This document shows positions 7,027 to 13,088 of a stretch of DNA of 13,088 nucleotides, one piece after another. Made by a program: the position numbers and the translations under genes. The notes below the pieces were generated by a model. That model was not told where the DNA came from and did not search any database. It saw only the letters and a list, made by a program, of their open reading frames with translations. Origin of the DNA: Tannerella sp. (lineage in GTDB: Bacteria > Bacteroidota > Bacteroidia > Bacteroidales > Tannerellaceae); assembly GCA_031283915.1 (NCBI GenBank), contig JAITAY010000177.1, positions 1 through 13,088 of the forward strand, in the 5' to 3' direction. Numbering within the stretch: the stretch's first letter is position 1; every line of letters starts with the position of its first letter.

Positions 7027-7404
7027 CTACTGGCCTGCAAAAGGGTATTCGGGGTCGGGAATTTCCGTCACTTGTGAATCAGCCCAGAGATGTTCCAGGT
7101 CATAGAAGGAACGCTGTTCCGGCAAGAAAATATGTACGAGCACGTTGCCATAATCCATGCCGATCCACGGCGAATGGCGATCGCCGTCCATCGAGAGCAG
7201 TCGCTCCCCCGTGCCCACCCGCACCACTTCCCATACCGAATCGGATAGCGATGACAATTGATTCAAACTGTTTCCTTCACAAATAATCATATATTCACAA
7301 ATGGCACCGGAGAGTTGTGTCAAGTCTACCATCGTAATCTTTTTCCCTTTCTTCTCCTGTATCCCTTTTACTACAGCCTCTACAAGCTTTTTTGTTTGAT
7401 TCAT
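7027..7404 (-). CDS. rsfS: Ribosomal silencing factor RsfS (Iojap/RsfS family)
   Basis: RsfS binds ribosomal protein L14 on the 50S subunit and blocks joining of 30S, lowering translation in starvation and stationary phase. The 125 residues cover the whole Oligomerisation/Iojap domain: MNQTKKLVEAVVKGIQEKKG, ITMVDLTQLSGAICEYMIICEGNS, WIGMDYGNVLVHIFLPEQRSFYDLEHLWAD. The open frame begins at 7443, but the ATG at 7404-7402 matches the family start (MNxTKxL), and a -7 box at 7437-7430 lies between the two, so the extension is probably untranslated leader. It is the first gene of the leftward rsfS > lipoprotein > ftsH > cdsA unit. Confidence 0.95.
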   Translation of the reverse strand: MNQTKKLVEAVVKGIQEKKGKKITMVDLTQLSGAICEYMIICEGNSLNQLSSLSDSVWEVVRVGTGERLLSMDGDRHSPWIGMDYGNVLVHIFLPEQRSFYDLEHLWADSQVTEIPDPEYPFAGQ

Positions 7405-7429
7405 TTCGTAACTTTTCATTTCCCGGCTA

Positions 7430-7457
7430 CAAATATAGCCCATTATTTATAAACAAA
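7430..7457 (-). promoter_or_regulatory. Putative promoter of the rsfS-ftsH-cdsA operon
   Basis: On the minus strand TATATTTG (7437-7430) is an exact TAnnTTTG match, about 25 bp before the rsfS ATG. A TTTG (7457-7454) lies 16 bp upstream, closer than the usual spacing. The -7 box lies within a short inverted repeat, GGCTA (7439-7435) and TAGCC (7428-7424), separated by 6 nt. Confidence 0.45.
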
Positions 7458-7656
7458 GAGATTCCTTCCCGCTTATTTACATTCCTTCACGATACAGACA
7501 GCTCCTTAGCCCGGTAACTGACGCATTGCTGTAAAAAGGCCGCACCCAAATGGGATGGCCGGTTTATCATGGCATCAAACCACAGAGGCACCGAGAACAC
7601 GGAGGGAGAGAACGGAAAAAATCTCCGTGTCGTCCGAATTCTATGTTCAATCATTG

Positions 7657-7686
7657 AATGATTCGGTGATTCAATGATTCGGTGAT
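7657..7686. repeat. 16-bp direct repeat, two copies
   Basis: AATGATTCGGTGATTC (7657-7672) is followed at once by AATGATTCGGTGAT (7673-7686). Just before it AATCATT (7649-7655) is the reverse complement of AATGATT in both copies, so alternative hairpins are possible. It lies about 60 bp before the antiporter ATG. Confidence 0.8.
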
Positions 7687-7707
7687 GGGTGTTAGCCGTT
7701 TTTTTGC

Positions 7708-7715
7708 TTACTTTG
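7708..7715 (+). promoter_or_regulatory. Possible -7 element of the antiporter gene
   Basis: TTACTTTG at 7708-7715 matches TAnnTTTG with one mismatch, about 30 bp before the ATG at 7745. I see no TTTG at the expected -33 distance, so this is tentative. Confidence 0.3.
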
Positions 7716-7744
7716 TAGTACGAAATAACTGAAATGATATAATT

Positions 7745-9277
7745 ATGCTTTTACTTGATTCCTTTTCTGCCGTCCTCCTCCAAAACTCCGAAAGTATCCT
7801 GTTGATAGCTTCCGTCATTCTGTTTTTCAGCATCTTTGCCGGTAAGGCCGGTTACCGTTTCGGACTGCCTTCGCTGCTGATTTTCCTGGGCGTGGGGATG
7901 CTGTTCGGCAGCGACGGGCTGGGCATCCAGTTCAGCAATCCGGCCATTGCCCAGTTCATCGGTATGCTGGCGCTGACGGTGATCCTGTTCTCGGGAGGGA
8001 TGGATACGAAGATTGCCGATATACGGCCGGTTTTTGTGCAGGGCATGATGCTGGCCACGTTTGGCGTCATGCTGACGACGCTGCTCACGGGGGTGTTCGT
8101 GTATTCCCTCTTCCGGCTGGTGAACGGGACGGAGACCGTGCCTCTGGCTGAGGCGTTGCTGCTGGCGGCCGTGATGTCGTCGACCGATTCGGCGTCGGTT
8201 TTTGCCATTCTGCGCGGACGGAAATTGATGCTCAAGGAGCGGCTGCAGCCGGCGCTCGAACTGGAGAGCGGGAGCAACGACCCGATGGCTTACTTGCTCA
8301 CCGTCATGCTGATTTCCTGTATCCAGTCCGGGGAGGTGAACGTGGGGTGGATACTGGTCGACCTGTTTCTCGAGATGGGCGTCGGCATGATTGCCGGTTA
8401 TCTGCTGGGTAAGCTGATTGTGTTTGTCATCAACCGGATCAACCTCGACAACTCGTCTTATTACCCGATTCTGCTGCTGGCCGGCGCGATCTTTACCTTT
8501 GCGGTGACCACGCTCTGCCAGGGAAACGGTTATCTGGGCGTGTATATCGCCGGTTTGGTGGCGGGCGATTCGCGAATGGTTCACAAGAAAAGTACCGGGA
8601 CGTTTTTCGAGGGCTTCACGTGGCTGTGCCAGATCGTGATGTTCCTCATGCTCGGGCTGCTGGTCAATCCGCACGAACTGCTGCCGGTCGCCTTTGTCGC
8701 CATTGCCGTCGGCGTGTTCATGATGCTGTTTGCCCGCCCGGTCAGCGTGTTCCTGACGCTGCTCCCGTTCCGGAATTTCTCCTTCAGGGGCAAACTTTAC
8801 CTTTCGTGGGTGGGTCTGCGCGGCGCCGTCCCCATCATCTTCGCCACCTATCCCCTGACGGCTCACATCAACAATGCCAACCTGATATTCAACGTCGTAT
8901 TCTTCATCACCATCCTCTCGCTGATTCTCCAGGGAATGACCGTCGTCACCGTGGCCGACAAACTCAAACTGGTGGTAAAAGATTTGGCGCGGAAAGACGT
9001 TTTCGGCATCGAACTGCCGGAAGGCATCAAAAGCGCCATGAGCGAAATCGAAATCACGCCGGCCGTCCTGCAACACGGTAACAAACTGATGCAGCTTCGT
9101 TTGCCGGATCATACGCTGGCCGTCATGGTCAAACGCAACGATCATTACTTTATCCCCAAAGGCAATACCATCCTGCTGGAACATGACAAACTGCTGATGA
9201 TCTCTGACAATGACGAGGCGCTCCTGCAGGCGTATGCATCGCTGGGCATCACCCGGTATACGATGAAGAAGAATTAA
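7745..9277 (+). CDS. Potassium/proton antiporter, CPA1 family, NhaP2/CvrA type
   Basis: Inner-membrane cation/proton antiporter of 510 residues. It has about 12-13 hydrophobic segments over residues 15-405, then a cytosolic tail (about 430-505) resembling an RCK_C/TrkA-C regulatory domain (EITPAVLQHGNKLMQLRLPDH...IPKGNTILLEHDKLLMI). Family landmarks are SSTDSASVF (145-153), the ESGSNDP motif (174-180) whose N178-D179 pair marks electroneutral CPA1 exchangers, and GLRGAVP (357-363). The tail and these motifs point to NhaP2-like K+/H+ exchange, important for pH and potassium balance, though Na+ cannot be excluded. The ATG at 7745 is a good start. The gene is monocistronic as far as the window shows. 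It looks more GC- and G-rich than its neighbours, leaving long antisense open frames that are shadows. Confidence 0.93.
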   Translation: MLLLDSFSAVLLQNSESILLIASVILFFSIFAGKAGYRFGLPSLLIFLGVGMLFGSDGLGIQFSNPAIAQFIGMLALTVILFSGGMDTKIADIRPVFVQGMMLATFGVMLTTLLTGVFVYSLFRLVNGTETVPLAEALLLAAVMSSTDSASVFAILRGRKLMLKERLQPALELESGSNDPMAYLLTVMLISCIQSGEVNVGWILVDLFLEMGVGMIAGYLLGKLIVFVINRINLDNSSYYPILLLAGAIFTFAVTTLCQGNGYLGVYIAGLVAGDSRMVHKKSTGTFFEGFTWLCQIVMFLMLGLLVNPHELLPVAFVAIAVGVFMMLFARPVSVFLTLLPFRNFSFRGKLYLSWVGLRGAVPIIFATYPLTAHINNANLIFNVVFFITILSLILQGMTVVTVADKLKLVVKDLARKDVFGIELPEGIKSAMSEIEITPAVLQHGNKLMQLRLPDHTLAVMVKRNDHYFIPKGNTILLEHDKLLMISDNDEALLQAYASLGITRYTMKKN

Positions 9278-9354
9278 ACCGGGGTTCAAAAAGGCCATGG
9301 CTCCGGCAGAGGGGCGTATCAGTCACAGTAAATAACCGTACAAAACAGGCATTT

Positions 9355-9468
9355 ATGGAAGATAAAATCGTGATCCGGGAAGTGATCCGGGATGTTTTCG
9401 ATGAATATGAGGGGGTTCCGAAACAGGAGAGCGTCTATTCCGGCAGTTCGTTCAGTTTTGTACTGTAA
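9355..9468 (+). CDS. Possible small ORF (37 aa), doubtful
   Basis: ATG at 9355 to TAA at 9466-9468. The product, MEDKIVIREVIRDVFDEYEG... ending SSFSFVL, is acidic, with a small internal repeat (VIRE/VIRD encoded by a duplicated GTGATCCGGGA). No family, signal or clear promoter is recognised. It may be a short gene, a decayed fragment or chance; it is listed because its amino-acid composition looks protein-like and it fills part of the 9278-9626 gap, which otherwise holds no gene. Confidence 0.25.
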   Translation: MEDKIVIREVIRDVFDEYEGVPKQESVYSGSSFSFVL

Positions 9469-9578
9469 CGTTCGTCCGTTATTCTGCCTGAATGAATGAC
9501 ATAGCTGTCATGGGCGAACTTTTCCACAAAGGACGTCTCCATGTTTTAATTCAAAGGATTGCGAAAATGTTATACATT

Positions 9579-9598
9579 TACCTTACCTTTGTAAGGTA
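9579..9598 (+). promoter_or_regulatory. Palindrome overlapping a TAnnTTTG promoter box
   Basis: TACCTTAC (9579... 9586) and GTAAGGTA (9591-9598) are perfect 8-bp inverted arms around CTTT. The -7 motif TACCTTTG (9584-9591) lies across the centre. No TTTG is seen at -33. The predicted start of transcription would be near 9598, so the first ATG would be that of the Rpn stub at 9627. It could be a regulated promoter with an operator, or chance symmetry. Confidence 0.4.
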
Positions 9599-9626
9599 TT
9601 TTGTACACACGAAAAAACAGTGGTTT

Positions 9627-9779
9627 ATGGGAAAGAGTCATTACATTCGATTTGACGGAGCGATCAAGCGTCTGCTGCAGCAGAAGGCATATTTCGCAGT
9701 ACTGGGGGGATTTCTGTCTACGTTGCCTGGTGAGCTGTTGCGCACTGAGCGCATCTTTGTTTCGAAGGCAGTTAAGGAG
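9627..9779 (+). pseudogene. N-terminal stub of an Rpn/PD-(D/E)XK nuclease-family gene
   Basis: From the ATG at 9627 the translation begins MGKSHYIRFDGAIKRLLQQK and goes on with AYFAVLGGFLSTLPGE. This is the characteristic start of one Bacteroidota subgroup of Rpn-family (PD-(D/E)XK, 'transposase'-annotated) proteins, whose members I recall as MGKYIRFDWAIKRLL...NFAVLEGFLS.LLGE. Resemblance stops after about 40 residues, before the region where the catalytic Asp and E-x-Q would be, so it cannot be an active nuclease. There is no stop codon between this stub and the esterase start at 9780, so the two are in one frame and could be read as a single 459-residue protein. I infer a remnant left by recombination or insertion upstream of the esterase. 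Confidence 0.65.
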
Positions 9780-11006
9780 ATGAAGAAGTGCTCGATAATT
9801 ACACTATTGTTCTGTTTGACAGCTAATGGTTTGATGGCTGCAACTCCGGTAAAGAAGACTATTCAAACGGGAGGTTTTGAACGGGAATACTTGGTTTATA
9901 CGCCCGAAAATGCCTATTCCCGTCCGGAGGGATTGATCGTCTGCCTGCATGGATTCAATGGTTCCATGGAAAATTTTTTCGGCGATTATCCTGTTTACAA
10001 AGTGGCAGATTCGCTTAATTATTTGATTGTTGCGCCACAGGCTTTACCTGAACAAAGTCAGAGCTTGATTGATATGGCGGCGACCATCAGTACAGTTACC
10101 GGAGACGAACTTTTCCTCCATGCAGCTTGGGGTTGCGGGTTGAGAGTCAAGGCTGTGATGAACTTGGGGAATATCCGGCTGCTGGATGATGAATTGAACA
10201 AATCGGTAGATGATGTGGAATTTATCCGTTTGATTATCCGGCGGACACTGGAAGAATTTGCTCTGAAATCCGAAAACATCTTTCTTGTCGGTACTTCGAT
10301 GGGAGGTTACATGGCCTATCAGTTTGCGCTGAAACAACCTGTGCAATTGGCGGGGATCATCTCTATCGTCGGTTCGATGGGATTGAACATTCGGGGAATG
10401 GGAAACGGAATGAAAGTGCCGGTCTGCGATTTTCACAGCGTGACGGATGAAGTGGTTCCCTATACCGGTTCGACCGAAAAGTCCGGAATGACGATTTACC
10501 TGGCTCAGCCCAAACAGGATGTGCTTAACTATTGGGTGCAAACCAATGGCGCGGATGCGCCGGTGACGGAAGAGGTCAAGTATTATCCTTCGACAAACGG
10601 CATCACTGTCGAAAAGATCACTTACCCGCATCCGGAATATGAAGTCGTGCATTACAAAATGAACGGTTCAAACCACCGTTATTTTTTCGGGAAAGAAACG
10701 GGCGACTGCATGGATTACGTGGAGGAAATCACGAAATTCATTACTTCACATGTTTCGACGGGGTCGGACGGCATCGAGTTTATTCCGGAACAGAAACCGG
10801 CCGTATATCCCAATCCGGCTGACAACATGATCTATTTCGGAGTTATGAACGGAAATGTTTCGATTTATGACTTCACGGGAAGGGAAATTCTGTCTGCCCC
10901 GTTCAGTGCCGGACAATTGGATATCTCGTCCCTGAAACAGGGAATGTACATTCTTTGCATCCGGTCGGACGGGACTGTCCGGACGACGAAATTGATCAAG
11001 CGTTAG
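9780..11006 (+). CDS. Secreted alpha/beta-hydrolase (PHB-depolymerase/feruloyl-esterase-like) with T9SS sorting domain
   Basis: 408-residue exported esterase. A signal peptide opens it (MKKCSIITLLFCLTANGLMA). The hydrolase core carries the oxyanion segment CLHGFNGS (55-62), nucleophile elbow G-T-S173-M-G-G, acid D223 in SVTDEVVPY and H299 in GSNHRYF, giving a complete Ser-Asp-His set of the kind seen in poly(3-hydroxybutyrate) depolymerase-like esterases. Residues 340-408, starting PAVYPNPADN and including ISSLKQGMYIL and TTKLIKR, form a type A Por secretion (T9SS) C-terminal sorting domain, so the enzyme is probably released or surface-attached. The open frame extends to 9492, but only the ATG at 9780 places the signal peptide at the N-terminus; everything before it is the Rpn stub and leader. 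Substrate unknown; an acetyl, feruloyl or polyester ester is possible. Confidence 0.85.
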   Translation: MKKCSIITLLFCLTANGLMAATPVKKTIQTGGFEREYLVYTPENAYSRPEGLIVCLHGFNGSMENFFGDYPVYKVADSLNYLIVAPQALPEQSQSLIDMAATISTVTGDELFLHAAWGCGLRVKAVMNLGNIRLLDDELNKSVDDVEFIRLIIRRTLEEFALKSENIFLVGTSMGGYMAYQFALKQPVQLAGIISIVGSMGLNIRGMGNGMKVPVCDFHSVTDEVVPYTGSTEKSGMTIYLAQPKQDVLNYWVQTNGADAPVTEEVKYYPSTNGITVEKITYPHPEYEVVHYKMNGSNHRYFFGKETGDCMDYVEEITKFITSHVSTGSDGIEFIPEQKPAVYPNPADNMIYFGVMNGNVSIYDFTGREILSAPFSAGQLDISSLKQGMYILCIRSDGTVRTTKLIKR

Positions 11007-11014
11007 TGGATTCC

Positions 11015-11046
11015 TTTGTCGTTTATGCGGAAACAGGATTATTTTG
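11015..11046 (+). promoter_or_regulatory. Putative promoter of the Rpn-like nuclease gene
   Basis: TTTG (11015-11018), a 20-bp gap, then TTATTTTG (11039-11046), one mismatch from TAnnTTTG. Spacing fits the Bacteroidota -33/-7 pattern. It lies in the 70-bp gap after the esterase, about 30 bp before the ATG. Confidence 0.45.
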
Positions 11047-11076
11047 TGTTGGAAAAGCGGTTAATGCAGTAATATT

Positions 11077-12027
11077 ATGGATCAAGCAAGACCTATTCTT
11101 ATCGCCAATCCCATCTATGACACCGTCTTCAAGCGGCTCATGGAGAACGAGCGCGTAGCCAGGTTTTTCATTGGTACGCTCCTGGAAGAGGAAGTTGTTT
11201 CGCTCGAAATGAACCCTCAGGAGTACACTTACAGGAAAATTGTAGACGAAACGGCGGAAACCTTTGCGGAATCATCCGGTCAAGCAGTGGGAGGGATAGG
11301 CTTTTCCGTTTACAGGGTGGATTTTATTGCAACCATCCGGACGGAAACGGGCGCCTGGAAAAAGATACTCATCGAAGTGCAGAAGGCTTGGGAACAGGAC
11401 GACTTGATGCGCTTCCGCAATTATCTGTCAGAACAGTACAGGAAAATCGACAAAGTAAACGGCGTGGAAACGGTTTTACCGGTTACCACTATTTACGTGC
11501 TGGACTTTTATCTGCCGGAGATAGAGAGTGCATGTATCAAGGTGCAGCGCGAATACACGGACATGATTACCCGTACGCCCCTCAGGGTGAAAAATCATTT
11601 TGTTGAGTGCCTGACGCATGACAGCTATGTAGTCCAGACGCGCAGAATTACCTCCGACCGTTATCAGACCAGGCTGGACAAGTTGTTGAGCGTTTTTGAA
11701 CAATCCCATTTTGTGGGCAACAGCGCCATGCTGAAGATGTACAATCATCAGCCTGACGATGAGACCGTGAAGGAGATCACAGAGATATTGCATTATGTGG
11801 GAACCGATCCCGGCGAACGCAGGGAACTGGAAAAGGAACAGGAAGCCGTCCGAACATTCCATGCCTTGTTTTCAAAGCAGTTTGCCGTCATTGCCACTCA
11901 AGCTAAAACACTGGAGGAAAAGAATATTCTGATCGAAGAGCAGGAAAAGGCGCTGGAGGAAAAAGAGAGAGTCATTGTCGCTTTGAAGAAACAGCTCGAC
12001 AGTCTTCTTCCCCCGCGCGAATCCTGA
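11077..12027 (+). CDS. Rpn-family PD-(D/E)XK nuclease-like protein ('putative transposase')
   Basis: 316-residue protein of the Rpn/PD-(D/E)XK superfamily, a group often annotated as transposase; the E. coli Rpn proteins promote RecA-independent recombination and cut DNA. It begins with the subgroup signature ANPIYDTVFKRLMEN (10-24) and shows the nuclease core: D82 in YRVDFIA and E100-V-Q102-K103 in ILIEVQK, the expected D...ExQ(K) pattern. Later come RFRNYLSEQY (112-121) and LDKLLSVFEQ (200-209), also typical. Residues 245-310 are charged heptad-like repeats (EEKNILIEEQEKALEEKE), a likely coiled coil and known to vary in length in this family. The gene looks intact and has no terminal inverted repeats or target duplications that I can see, so it is not an insertion sequence by itself. 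Stop lies 11 bp from the convergent MuiA-like gene. Confidence 0.88.
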   Translation: MDQARPILIANPIYDTVFKRLMENERVARFFIGTLLEEEVVSLEMNPQEYTYRKIVDETAETFAESSGQAVGGIGFSVYRVDFIATIRTETGAWKKILIEVQKAWEQDDLMRFRNYLSEQYRKIDKVNGVETVLPVTTIYVLDFYLPEIESACIKVQREYTDMITRTPLRVKNHFVECLTHDSYVVQTRRITSDRYQTRLDKLLSVFEQSHFVGNSAMLKMYNHQPDDETVKEITEILHYVGTDPGERRELEKEQEAVRTFHALFSKQFAVIATQAKTLEEKNILIEEQEKALEEKERVIVALKKQLDSLLPPRES

Positions 12028-12038
12028 TTTCCGATCGG

Positions 12039-13088
12039 TCACTCCACGAGCAACGGCTTCCCTTTCGGATGTTTTACTTTATATCTCAATTCCAGTTCGT
12101 TTGTCTGGGCGGGAGGCAAGCTGAATTTCCATTTTACTTCACCGGTGGCATCATTCAACGTGCCGCCGGAAAGATTTTCGGCATTTACTTCGATTTCCTG
12201 CAAGGTCGAAACCGGAATCTGGTCGAAAATGACCATTGCAACGGGTTGACGCTTGTTGTTACGCACCGTAATTTTCCAGTCGCGTGTTGTTTCGGTCTTG
12301 CTGCCGAAGAATTTCTGCGTACTGTATTCCTTGACCTTTTCCCGTTTTACGGAAACATTCCTGTCGCGTCCCAGCGACAGGTCTAGCGTGTCGCCCAGCG
12401 AACGCACATCCAGCACCGTTTTCCCTACAAACGTGTTTTCAAAAAAGATATTCGCTTCTCCTTCCAGCAGATTGTACTGTTCCCATCCGGATATATTGGC
12501 CAGCAGAAAAGCATCTGTATCTATTTTCGGCACGCAGTAATATTCATATTCGGCTGGAACCGAATAACGTTCCACTTCGATCGCGGTACTGCGGTTTTCG
12601 GAAGGAATCGTATAAGGCGTTTTGATTTCAAACGTCACCGCCGTCTGGTTTTCGACCTGGACAACCGGTACCGGAAGGCTTTTCGCCAGCGCTTTCTGCT
12701 CCGACCGCAATGCGGGAGCAGGCGCCAGATCCGCCGCCCTGCTCTCCCTCCCGGTAGTGGTGCCATATCCTATTACGATCACTTCCTCCAGAGCTTGTTC
12801 ATCCTCCTCCAGCAGAATATCCATCTCGCTTCCCCTGACAGGCGTTATTTTCGTTCGGTATCCGATCCAGGATACCTGCAAATCGCCGCCGCCCGCCGGA
12901 AGGGACAGTGCGTAATGTCCTGACACGTCGGTGACCGTCCCGATGGTAGAGCCGTTAATCATCACCGTGGCGCCGGGAAGCGGCTCGCCGGTCGTTGCGT
13001 CGAGGACACGTCCGCTGACCTGGTTCAACAGGTGATCCCTATCGTATCGCGGCGGACGGGTATGGTAGTCCAGCAGATACGTTTTCAG
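12039..13088 (-). CDS. MuiA-family / DUF4139 protein with carboxypeptidase-regulatory-like domain, 5' end outside window
   Basis: The frame is open to the right edge, so this is a 349-residue C-terminal part; the first apparent start (TTG at 13028) is an internal Leu. Residues 21-95 of the fragment form a CarboxypepD_reg-like beta-sandwich (VSGRVLDATTGEPLPGATV, WIGYRT), ending in EEVIVIGYGTT, which imitates the start of a SusC/TonB plug but continues into DUF4139 instead. The DUF4139 part has PYTIPSENR, YEYYCVPKIDTDAFLLANI, WEQYNLLEGEANIFFENTFVGKT, LGRDRNVSVKREKVKEY, and ends WKFSLPPAQTNELELRYKVKHP. This fits Bacteroidota 'mucoidy inhibitor MuiA family' proteins, whose missing N-terminus should hold a signal peptide, DUF4140 and coiled coil. 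Role unknown; probably periplasmic or cell-envelope. Confidence 0.88.
   Translation of the reverse strand: MKTYLLDYHTRPPRYDRDHLLNQVSGRVLDATTGEPLPGATVMINGSTIGTVTDVSGHYALSLPAGGGDLQVSWIGYRTKITPVRGSEMDILLEEDEQALEEVIVIGYGTTTGRESRAADLAPAPALRSEQKALAKSLPVPVVQVENQTAVTFEIKTPYTIPSENRSTAIEVERYSVPAEYEYYCVPKIDTDAFLLANISGWEQYNLLEGEANIFFENTFVGKTVLDVRSLGDTLDLSLGRDRNVSVKREKVKEYSTQKFFGSKTETTRDWKITVRNNKRQPVAMVIFDQIPVSTLQEIEVNAENLSGGTLNDATGEVKWKFSLPPAQTNELELRYKVKHPKGKPLLVE

Larger units (their letters stand above)
7458..7744. other. Non-coding gap between rsfS and the antiporter, with repeat-like debris
   Basis: No gene is visible on either strand. The stretch 7578-7606 (around CACAGAGGCACCGAGAACAC) is purine-rich and resembles a low-complexity ACAGAG/CGGAG motif I associate with intergenic debris in many genomes; this is an impression, not a search result. 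A 16-bp tandem repeat follows at 7657-7686, then the likely antiporter promoter. Confidence 0.5.

Noticed and set aside
7751..9298. 515-codon minus-strand frame opposite the antiporter
   Set aside because: The plus strand is a clear CPA1 antiporter. The antisense product is rich in Gln, His, Arg and Asp with no domain, as expected for a mirror of GC-rich hydrophobic codons.
9496..9511. ATGACA-TAGC-TGTCAT hairpin as a terminator
   Set aside because: Only a 6-bp, AT-rich stem and no T run on either side.
9492..9626. N-terminal extension of the esterase frame from an ATG at 9492
   Set aside because: It lies upstream of the putative transcription start, has no family resemblance, and would bury the signal peptide.
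11077..12027. Complete insertion sequence around the full Rpn-like gene
   Set aside because: No terminal inverted repeats or target-site duplications were seen in the 70-bp upstream and 11-bp downstream gaps.
13026..13028. TTG at 13028 as true start of the MuiA-like gene
   Set aside because: The frame remains open to the window edge, and the family has a long N-terminal region before this domain.

Overview
The window looks like chromosome of a Bacteroidota member, most likely order Bacteroidales. The core proteins (MurF, the rsfS/ftsH/cdsA group, a 56-residue 2x[4Fe-4S] ferredoxin, a MuiA/DUF4139 protein) read as Bacteroidales versions. Two parts of the type IX secretion (T9SS) world are present: a PorT-like outer-membrane protein and an esterase with a C-terminal sorting domain. 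Several upstream regions carry the Bacteroidota -7 motif TAnnTTTG rather than a sigma70 -10 box. Genus cannot be fixed by eye. No rRNA, tRNA, CRISPR array or complete insertion sequence was found.

Layout. 1-371: a GC-rich 23-bp tandem array (about 7.5 units), then a 52-codon ORF ending 3 bp before murF. 372-1661: murF (+). 1662-1955: non-coding. 1956-2126: ferredoxin (-). 2267-2971: porT-like (+), convergent with and overlapping cdsA by 14 bp. 2958-7404: a leftward operon rsfS > GH99-like/WbsX lipoprotein > ftsH > cdsA. 7405-7744: a non-coding stretch with small repeats. 7745-9277: a K+/H+ antiporter (NhaP2 type, +). 9278-9626: mostly non-coding, with a doubtful 37-codon ORF and a palindrome over a -7 motif. 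9627-9779: the N-terminal stub of an Rpn/PD-(D/E)XK nuclease-like gene, in frame with the next gene. 9780-11006: a secreted alpha/beta-hydrolase with a T9SS sorting domain. 11077-12027: a full-length Rpn-like nuclease of a different subfamily. 12039-13088: a MuiA/DUF4139 protein (-), cut by the window edge.

How the genes relate. Most are housekeeping: murF completes the peptidoglycan precursor, rsfS silences ribosomes, ftsH and cdsA handle membrane proteolysis and phospholipid synthesis. The glycosidase-like lipoprotein sits inside this operon and looks like an insertion. PorT and the sorting-domain esterase together imply a working T9SS. The accessory part is about 9300-12030, where a broken and an intact Rpn-type gene flank the secreted esterase.

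I did not find a clearly new multi-gene system. The points most worth a second look are the 23-bp array, the Rpn stub joined in frame to the secreted esterase, the small ORF before murF, and the lipoprotein in the rsfS-ftsH operon.
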